From Thermotogae bacterium (GTDB lineage: Bacteria; Thermotogota; Thermotogae; Thermotogales; DSM-5069), in contig QNAO01000004.1 of the NCBI GenBank assembly GCA_003641785.1, positions 1 to 13,809 on the forward strand: a stretch of 13,809 nt of DNA, in the 5' to 3' direction. How positions within the stretch are numbered: position 1 is the first letter of the stretch; each line of letters opens with the position of its first letter. Below the pieces are notes generated by a model that worked only from the letters and a program-made list of their open reading frames with translations, was not told the origin of the DNA and did no database searches. This document shows, one piece after another, positions 7,049 through 13,809 of this stretch. The position numbers and the translations under genes are program-made.

Positions 7049-7067
7049 CTTTGCGGGAGTGATATTT

Positions 7068-8990
7068 TTGCAGAGAAGAATATACCTGAGAAAGATGGAT
7101 CTTAATGAAGCTATGGATCAATACTTTACAGAACTGGAGATTGAGGGATTCTTTAAAGATCAAGTAGAAACAGTTCCTGTAAAAGCCGCTTGTAAAAGAA
7201 TTCTTTCAAAACCGGTTTTCGCAAAAAGAAGCGTGCCTGACTACAACAGCTCAGCAGTGGATGGAATTTCTGTCAGAACTGCGGATACCATTGGAGCAAA
7301 ACAGAATTCACCGAAGGTGCTGAGCAAAGATCAATTTTCATTTGTGAATACCGGAAACTCTCTAAATCCACAACATGATGCTGTGATAATGATCGAAAAT
7401 GTTCATATAGTCAGTGAATCTCAAGTGGAAATACGCGAAACCGTTCACCCACTGGCCAATGTTAGAACTGTGGGAGAAGACGTTTGTGTCGGCGAAATGA
7501 TATTTCCAAGGTACAAACAGCTGGAACCCTTTGATCTTTCACTATTGCTGGCAGCTGGAATCATGCAAGTTGAAGTGATCAAACAACTATCATGCGCGAT
7601 AATACCGACAGGTTCTGAAATAGTTGATCCTGAACAAAAGCTCCATCAGGGAGAAATCCCCGAAACCAATTCAACTATGATAAGAACCTTCTTAGAGCAA
7701 ATGAATGTGAAATCGGTTGTGTATGGAGTCGTTCCAGATGATTTGGCTTCAATTGAAAAAGCCGTCAAGGAAGCAATGGAGAAACACGACGTCATCTTAC
7801 TCAATGGCGGATCCTCGGCAGGTGATGCTGACTACACTTACCAGGTGGTTGAAAAACTCGGCAAGATAATTGTTCATGGGATCAACATAAAGCCAGGGAA
7901 GCCGACAGTACTTGGAATCGTGCGTGGAAAGCCTGTTATAGGTTTGCCAGGCTATCCTGGTTCATGTTACATCGTACTCTCGACATTGCTTGCATCTCTG
8001 ATTGAAAGAAAGTACAGATATGTACCAAAAAAGTCCCACGTATTGAGAGCAGTTTCCGCAAGAAGGCTCTTTTCCTCAATCTCTGAAGAAGAATATGTAC
8101 ATGTTGGAGTTGGAAAAGTTTACGATAGGTACGTGTTTTTTCCCTTTAAAAGGGGAGCGTCTATTTTGAGTTCTCTATCCAAAGCAGACGGAACGGTTGT
8201 TATTCCAAAAGGTATCGAAGTTGTCGAAGAAGGAGAAACAGTTTACGTTGACTGCTACAAGTCACGAGAAGAAATGGACAACAACATTATCGTGAGTGGC
8301 AGTCACGACATCAGCTTAAGTTTTCTGGCTGATAGTGTGAAAAAAACAGACTACATGGTAAATCTTGTTATCTCAAATGTCGGAAGCATGGGAGGAATTA
8401 GAGCTATTTCGAAGAAATGCGCTCACATTGCGGGAATACATCTCTTTGATCCGTCAAATGATGAGTACAATATTCCTTTTATTAAGAAGTATAAAATCGA
8501 TGCAATCTTAGTCCACCTTTGCAAACGACAGCAGGGCCTTCTTGTGCAAAAGGGGAATCCTAAATCAATTCATTCAATATCTGACTTAACAAGAAAAGAT
8601 ATTAGATTTGTGAATCGCCAAAAATCCTCAGGAACAAGAATACTCTTGGATTACCTGCTGCACATGGAAGGCATTGATTCCTCTGCAATAAAGGGCTACG
8701 AAAATGAGGAGTACACACATACGCTGGTCGCTCTGAAGATCAAGAAAGATTTAGCTGATGTTGGTTTGGGAATCTCCTCGGTGGCAAAGGTGTTTGATCT
8801 TGATTTTATACCCATAAAGTGGGAAAGGTATGATTTATTGGTACTTTCGAAGTTTTATTCAGATCCGCGGTTTGAGCTAATCATGAAGGTTCTTAAATCG
8901 AAGGAATTTCGCCAAGAAATCGAGAACCTGACGGGTTATGATTTTTCTGAAGCTGGGCAAATTGTGTATGAGGGGAGATATTCTCAATGA
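7068..8990 (+). CDS. moeA: MoeA molybdopterin molybdenumtransferase fused to a periplasmic-binding-like domain
   Basis: MoeA inserts molybdate (or tungstate) into adenylated molybdopterin in the cytoplasm. Residues 1 to about 400 form a full MoeA: PDYNSSAVDG (58-67), IPTGSEIV (179-186; most relatives have TGDE), LNGGSSAGDADY (246-257), KPGKPT (275-280) and GLPGYPGS (292-299; usually GLPGNPVS). Residues about 405-640 form a PBP-like domain of the COG1910 type with SGSHD (410-414), the NVGSMGG segment (437-443) and IHLFDPSNDEYNIPFI (457-472). It has no signal peptide, so this domain acts inside the cell, possibly as a metal or ligand sensor. The frame opens at a GTG at 7059, but GGGAGTGA sits five bases before the TTG at 7068, which gives 640 residues; ATG 7095 is a weaker alternative. 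It is the first gene of the cofactor operon. Confidence 0.93.
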   Translation: MQRRIYLRKMDLNEAMDQYFTELEIEGFFKDQVETVPVKAACKRILSKPVFAKRSVPDYNSSAVDGISVRTADTIGAKQNSPKVLSKDQFSFVNTGNSLNPQHDAVIMIENVHIVSESQVEIRETVHPLANVRTVGEDVCVGEMIFPRYKQLEPFDLSLLLAAGIMQVEVIKQLSCAIIPTGSEIVDPEQKLHQGEIPETNSTMIRTFLEQMNVKSVVYGVVPDDLASIEKAVKEAMEKHDVILLNGGSSAGDADYTYQVVEKLGKIIVHGINIKPGKPTVLGIVRGKPVIGLPGYPGSCYIVLSTLLASLIERKYRYVPKKSHVLRAVSARRLFSSISEEEYVHVGVGKVYDRYVFFPFKRGASILSSLSKADGTVVIPKGIEVVEEGETVYVDCYKSREEMDNNIIVSGSHDISLSFLADSVKKTDYMVNLVISNVGSMGGIRAISKKCAHIAGIHLFDPSNDEYNIPFIKKYKIDAILVHLCKRQQGLLVQKGNPKSIHSISDLTRKDIRFVNRQKSSGTRILLDYLLHMEGIDSSAIKGYENEEYTHTLVALKIKKDLADVGLGISSVAKVFDLDFIPIKWERYDLLVLSKFYSDPRFELIMKVLKSKEFRQEIENLTGYDFSEAGQIVYEGRYSQ

Positions 8991-9514
8991 TCAAAGCAGC
9001 AATCTTGACAATCAGCGACAAGGGCTCAAAAGGTGAGCGAAAAGATGAAAGTGGGGAAATGATCAAGGTACTCCTTAAAAACATAGGAGCCGAGATTAGT
9101 TACTACAAAATCGTGCCGGATGAATTCGATATAATAAGAGAAGAGCTTCTCTTTTTGAGTAATAGCAATTACGATCTTGTTGTGACAAGTGGTGGAACTG
9201 GCGTTTCACCTCGTGATGTAACGCCAGAAGCAACTCTATCAGTAATTGAAAAACGGTTGCACGGTATGGAAAACGCCATGCTGATTGAGTCTATCAAACA
9301 CACACCACTTGGGATGTTGTCACGCTCTGTGGTGGGCATAAAAGGCAAAACGCTGATTGTCAATCTTCCAGGAAGTCCAAGAGCTGTTAAGGAAAATCTA
9401 GTCGCGGTGCTCGCTGCTGTACCTCACGCTCTGGAAAAGATACGTGGCTCTCAAAGTGATTGTGCGGAACAACGTGATAGATTATCAGAATGGGGAAATA
9501 GATGTGAACAGTAG
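8987..9514 (+). CDS. mog: Molybdopterin adenylyltransferase (MogA/MoaB family)
   Basis: This enzyme activates molybdopterin by adenylation with Mg-ATP, giving the substrate for MoeA. The 175-residue protein shows the opening ILTISDKGSKGERKDESG (6-23), the molybdopterin-binding TSGGTGVSPRDVTPEAT (67-83), LSRSVVGIKG (111-120) and NLPGSPRAV (126-134), all typical of the family. The last 20 or so residues are polar and not family-like; they arise where the gene runs into the next one. The ATG overlaps the moeA stop as ATGA, and its end overlaps the second moeA by 11 bases, so all three are translationally coupled. MogA and MoaB cannot be separated safely by eye; the position between two moeA genes supports the adenylyltransferase role. 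Confidence 0.93.
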   Translation: MIKAAILTISDKGSKGERKDESGEMIKVLLKNIGAEISYYKIVPDEFDIIREELLFLSNSNYDLVVTSGGTGVSPRDVTPEATLSVIEKRLHGMENAMLIESIKHTPLGMLSRSVVGIKGKTLIVNLPGSPRAVKENLVAVLAAVPHALEKIRGSQSDCAEQRDRLSEWGNRCEQ

Positions 9515-10736
9515 ATTTTTGAAGTTTGCAACACCACAGGAAGTTTTCAAGGATTACATTTCCCGAATTATCAGTATAAAAGAATTTCAACAACTGGACA
9601 TTCGGAATGCTTTGAACAGAGTGAGTTATGAAGATGTGGTTGCCCCTGAGAATTTCCCTGGTTTTAGAAAGTCGACAGTCGATGGATATGCTCTGAAAGC
9701 GCGTGATACACACGGAGCTTCCGATGGCTTACCAGCATTAATACAGGTCGTTGGAGAAGTAAAGATATCTCAAGAGTACGCGGGTACTCTGAAGTCATCT
9801 GAAGCGGTATGGGTACCCACAGGTGGAATTGTGCCTCGAGGAGCTGATGCTGTTGTCATGGTGGAACACACTCAGGTATTTGGTAATTACATAGAAGTGA
9901 TGAAGCCAGTAGCACCCGGCGAGAACGTTATTGAAAGTGATGAAGACATAGCAACCGATGAACAACTTGTGGCAAAGGGTATTAGATTTCGCCTTGGGCA
10001 TATACATGCCTGTTTAGAACTTGGAATTACTTCTGTGAAAGTCTACAGAAAGGTAAAAATTGGAATTATTTCCACAGGTGATGAGATCGTAGAACCGAAT
10101 GCTGCCAAGAAAATGGGGCAAGTTAGGGATGGCAACACTTACGCTTTAGAATCATGGCTCAAAACCAAGGGGGGTGAGGCTGTAAGGGTATGCCATGTGC
10201 CAGACAATCCTGAACTGTTAACTCAAGCTGTTAGAGAGAATCTGAACAGTTATGATGTATTAGTTATTTGTGGTGGAAGCTCTGTTGGAACTCGTGATTA
10301 CACAGTTGATGCGATAGAAAGATCAGGAAAACCCGGAGTTATCTTTCACGGTGTCCTTACCCAACCTGGGAAGCCCACGATATTTGCATTAATCGATGAG
10401 ATCCCAGTTCTTGGCTTACCGGGGAATCCCGTTTCGTTTATGGTAAGCTCCCGTATCTTCCTCACTCAAGTTTTGAGAAAGCGTGAAGGGGAGTGTGTGC
10501 TGTACCCCGAACCAGATGGAATGGTTAGGTTGAAACGAAATGTTCCATCAAGACAGGGAAGAGAGAGCTATGTAAGAGTAAAGCTCAAGCCAGAAAATGG
10601 GGAGCTATGGGCAGAACCGATTTTCGGGGAATCGGCGCTTGTATCTAATATGTTGAAAGCCGACGGAGTAGTCAGAATTCCAGTTGGTCACGAAGGCATA
10701 TATGCTGGAGAATTCGCTGAGTTTTACAGATTTTGA
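9504..10736 (+). CDS. moeA: Second MoeA molybdopterin molybdenumtransferase
   Basis: This is a conventional single-unit MoeA of 410 residues, with no binding-protein-like extension. Motifs are canonical: STVDGYALKA (57-66), WVPTGGIVPRGADAVVMVE (103-121), ISTGDEIV (189-196), CGGSSVGTRDYT (256-267), QPGKPT (287-292) and GLPGNPVSF (304-312), followed by the C-terminal beta-barrel (domain IV). The frame is open back to a GTG at 9444, deep inside the mog gene, but GGGGA with seven-base spacing supports the GTG at 9504 and gives the usual N-terminus. Compared with the first MoeA it has the standard TGDE and GNPVS residues. In organisms with two MoeA proteins, separate use for molybdenum and tungsten has been proposed; that is a hypothesis here. 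Confidence 0.94.
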   Translation: MNSRFLKFATPQEVFKDYISRIISIKEFQQLDIRNALNRVSYEDVVAPENFPGFRKSTVDGYALKARDTHGASDGLPALIQVVGEVKISQEYAGTLKSSEAVWVPTGGIVPRGADAVVMVEHTQVFGNYIEVMKPVAPGENVIESDEDIATDEQLVAKGIRFRLGHIHACLELGITSVKVYRKVKIGIISTGDEIVEPNAAKKMGQVRDGNTYALESWLKTKGGEAVRVCHVPDNPELLTQAVRENLNSYDVLVICGGSSVGTRDYTVDAIERSGKPGVIFHGVLTQPGKPTIFALIDEIPVLGLPGNPVSFMVSSRIFLTQVLRKREGECVLYPEPDGMVRLKRNVPSRQGRESYVRVKLKPENGELWAEPIFGESALVSNMLKADGVVRIPVGHEGIYAGEFAEFYRF

Positions 10737-10750
10737 AAGGGGTGAGAACG

Positions 10751-11158
10751 ATGCAGTTTAAAGCCAGCGGAAAGATAATTTTTCTGCGTTTTGAACACGG
10801 TGAGGATCTTTTCCTTGAACTCGAACGCGTGTTGAATTCAGAGCAGGTATCATCCGCTGTTGTTTTGAGTGGTATAGGTATGTTGAGCGATTTCGAAATT
10901 GGCTATATGAATATGGAAAAGGGTGAGTACGAAAAAACTTTTTACGAAGAACCTCATGAGCTCCTTTCTTTGTGCGGTAACGTGTCACTCAAAGACGGCA
11001 AGCCTTTTGCTCATCTGCATGCAACAGTTGCGGGGAAAGATCATATTGGCAAAGGGGGTCATTTGTTTAGGGCGACGGTGTGCAACACTCTGGAAATGGT
11101 TATCGAAAGGTTGGAAGGTATGAAATTGATACGGAATAAGTATCTGAATGTGGACTGA
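10751..11158 (+). CDS. PPC/DUF296 domain protein
   Basis: This 135-residue protein is a stand-alone PPC (plant and prokaryote conserved, DUF296) domain. The sequence LSGIGMLSDFEIGYM (39-53), the FAHLHATVA strand (86-94) with His88 and His90, and GKGGHLFRATV (100-110) with His104 are the family hallmarks; these histidines cluster in the trimeric structures known for the family and may bind metal. In plants the domain is fused to AT-hooks and binds DNA; no AT-hook is present here. The role of bacterial single-domain forms is poorly known. The start is ATG at 10751, five bases after AAAGGGGTGA; the in-frame TTG at 10733 has no ribosome binding site. It follows moeA after 14 bases, so a link to cofactor or metal handling is inferred from context only. 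Confidence 0.88.
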   Translation: MQFKASGKIIFLRFEHGEDLFLELERVLNSEQVSSAVVLSGIGMLSDFEIGYMNMEKGEYEKTFYEEPHELLSLCGNVSLKDGKPFAHLHATVAGKDHIGKGGHLFRATVCNTLEMVIERLEGMKLIRNKYLNVD

Positions 11159-11182
11159 GCCACAAGATCGAGGTGTCATGAG

Positions 11183-12453
11183 TTGATTCAACGAATCGCA
11201 ATGCTTTTTATCTTTGCTATAACATACTACTTCATTATCAGGGGGAGTCACAGAACTTCTGTAATTGTCTTTCTAATGGGACTCATTATCGCACTGGGAC
11301 GAATCATTGAGAATGTTAAGATGGAACACATTGGATTCATCGTGGATTTCAACACCATAGGCCTTCTAATGGGAATGATGATACTTGTGGGACTTCTGAA
11401 ATCTACTGGATTCTTTCAATACATTGCAATAAGAACTGTGAAGTTAGGTGGAGGAAGCTTTCCAAGAACTATTCTGTTCCTGTGTGCAACAGTGGCAATA
11501 TGTTCAGCTTTTCTTGACAACGTTACAACGATACTGCTTTTTTCGCCGGTATTCTTTCTCATTTCCGATACCCTGGATATTGATGCTTCCCCCTTAATAA
11601 TGTTATCAATTCTGTCAGCCAACATTGGAGGCACAGCAACAATGATTGGAGATCCACCCAACATACTGATCGGTTCAGCCAGTGGCTTGAGCTTTGTTAG
11701 TTTTCTTGGGCACTTAAGCCCGATCGCATTCATCGCCTTTTTGATAACTGCGTTGTCTTTTAAAAAATATTTGAAAGCCAAAACCAGAGTTAAAGATGGT
11801 CTTCAAAACTTTCTTGCAACAGATCCTTCAACGGTTATTGTGGACAAATCTCTGTTGAAAAAGCTACTGATTGTATTCGGTTGTGTACTTCTTGGATTTA
11901 TATTTCACGAGACTCTTGATTATGAAATGTCTTTGATAGCAATGACAGGTGCTGCGGTTGGATTACTGGTAAGCAAGAAAAGTTTTGAGGAAATCGCGCA
12001 AGAAATAGAGTGGGATACACTTTTTTTCTTCGTGGGCTTATTCATGATAACCTTTGCCCTCGAGGATGTGGGAATTATCTCCTACGTAACCAAGTTCATT
12101 GGAGGAATAAGAACGGAGTGGCTTCTCAGCCTCGCTTTGGTCTGGATAGCAGGTCTATGCGCCACATTCATAGGCGCTGTTCCCACCACTGTGGCTATGA
12201 TTCCAGTGGTTAAAGGATTACTCGCCTCAGGTGCAAACCCCGTGATTTGGTGGGCTTTGGCTCTTGGTGCCTGTTTAGGTGGCAACGGCTCTGCCATTGG
12301 GGCAGCAGCGAATATAGTGGGCGTTTCACTCATGAACAAACACACGTCTCAGAAAATAGGATTTGCCAGCTTCTTCAAACAAGCCTTCCCGTTGGCAATT
12401 TCCTACTTGGCGGTGTCGAGTGCTTATATTCTGTTTCTTGAGTTTACAGGCTG

Positions 12454-12457
<4 letters not shown>
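11183..12457 (+). CDS. ArsB/NhaD-family (ion transporter superfamily) membrane transporter
   Basis: This 424-residue polytopic membrane protein has about ten to twelve hydrophobic segments in two homologous halves. Family signatures are clear: SAFLDNVTTILLFSPV (108-123), the ANIGGTATMIGDPPNILIG loop (146-164), IEWDTLFFFVGLFMI (275-289) opening the second half, and GNGSAIGAAANIVG (367-380). These occur in arsenite/antimonite exporters (ArsB), Na+/H+ antiporters (NhaD) and related anion carriers, so substrate cannot be assigned by eye. The TTG start follows GAGGTG with seven-base spacing; an ATG at 11178 is out of frame. It sits 24 bases after the PPC gene and overlaps the recombinase gene by four bases. 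Its position after cofactor genes allows, but does not show, a role in metal oxyanion or sodium transport. Confidence 0.9.

Positions 12458-13809
<1,352 letters not shown>

Larger units (their letters stand above)
6981..7049. repeat. Inverted pair of 18-bp elements in the divergent intergenic region
   Basis: The left arm GACATTTTACAACAAATG (6981-6998) and the right arm CATTTGTTTTAAAATGTC (7032-7049) are reverse complements at 17 of 18 positions, separated by 33 bases. The similarity includes the non-symmetric centres, so the arms are true inverted copies and not just two AT-rich dyads. Confidence 0.65.

Noticed and set aside
6906..7067. Molybdenum-cofactor riboswitch in the moeA leader
   Set aside because: The plus-strand leader would be only about 50 bases, too short for that RNA, and no matching helices were seen.
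9444..9503. Upstream GTG start for the second moeA
   Set aside because: It lies deep inside mog without a ribosome binding site and adds residues not expected in MoeA; GTG 9504 is better supported.

Overview
The window is a compact, gene-dense bacterial chromosome segment with no rRNA, tRNA, CRISPR array or insertion sequence. Coding sequence is moderately AT-rich, AGA is the favoured Arg codon, starts are often GTG or TTG behind AAGGGGTGA-type ribosome binding sites, and neighbouring genes overlap by 1 to about 60 bases. Together with the gene content (MoeA fused to a binding-protein-like domain, a single Xer recombinase next to a type II thymidine kinase, an NIPY-type RsmA) this suggests an anaerobic, low-to-medium GC bacterium, perhaps a Thermotogota of the Kosmotoga/Mesotoga kind. 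That assignment is inference and I could not test it.

There are two divergent gene blocks. The left block (759-6905, minus strand) reads, in transcription order: MaoC-like hydratase, 16S rRNA dimethyltransferase RsmA, a PAS-PAS-AAA+-Fis sigma-54 activator, a previously untracked 57-residue small protein, a degenerate ABC-type ATPase, a PfkB/FruK-like sugar kinase, a paired-CBS protein, and a membrane diguanylate cyclase. Spacings are mostly overlaps or a few bases; the only larger gap is about 100 bases after the sigma-54 activator. Before this block lies the 3' part of a plus-strand gene (1-666) with a beta-sandwich domain of the type seen in carbohydrate-active enzymes, convergent with the cyclase.

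The right block (7068-13809, plus strand) begins with a molybdenum/tungsten cofactor cluster: MoeA fused to a periplasmic-binding-like domain, a MogA/MoaB adenylyltransferase, a second MoeA, a small PPC/DUF296 protein, and an ArsB/NhaD-family membrane transporter. It continues with a complete XerC/D tyrosine recombinase and a thymidine kinase cut by the window end. MogA adenylates molybdopterin and MoeA inserts the metal; two MoeA forms could serve two metals or two steps.

The only sizeable intergenic region (6906-7067) separates the blocks. It holds two inverted copies of an 18-bp element (17 of 18 positions match), each itself a dyad of form ACATTT-N6-AAATGT, overlapping candidate divergent promoters. 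A leader hairpin lies in front of the MaoC gene. The points most worth following are this paired operator and the small-ORF/degenerate-ATPase/sugar-kinase/CBS/cyclase operon, which looks like an uncharacterised metabolic signalling cluster.
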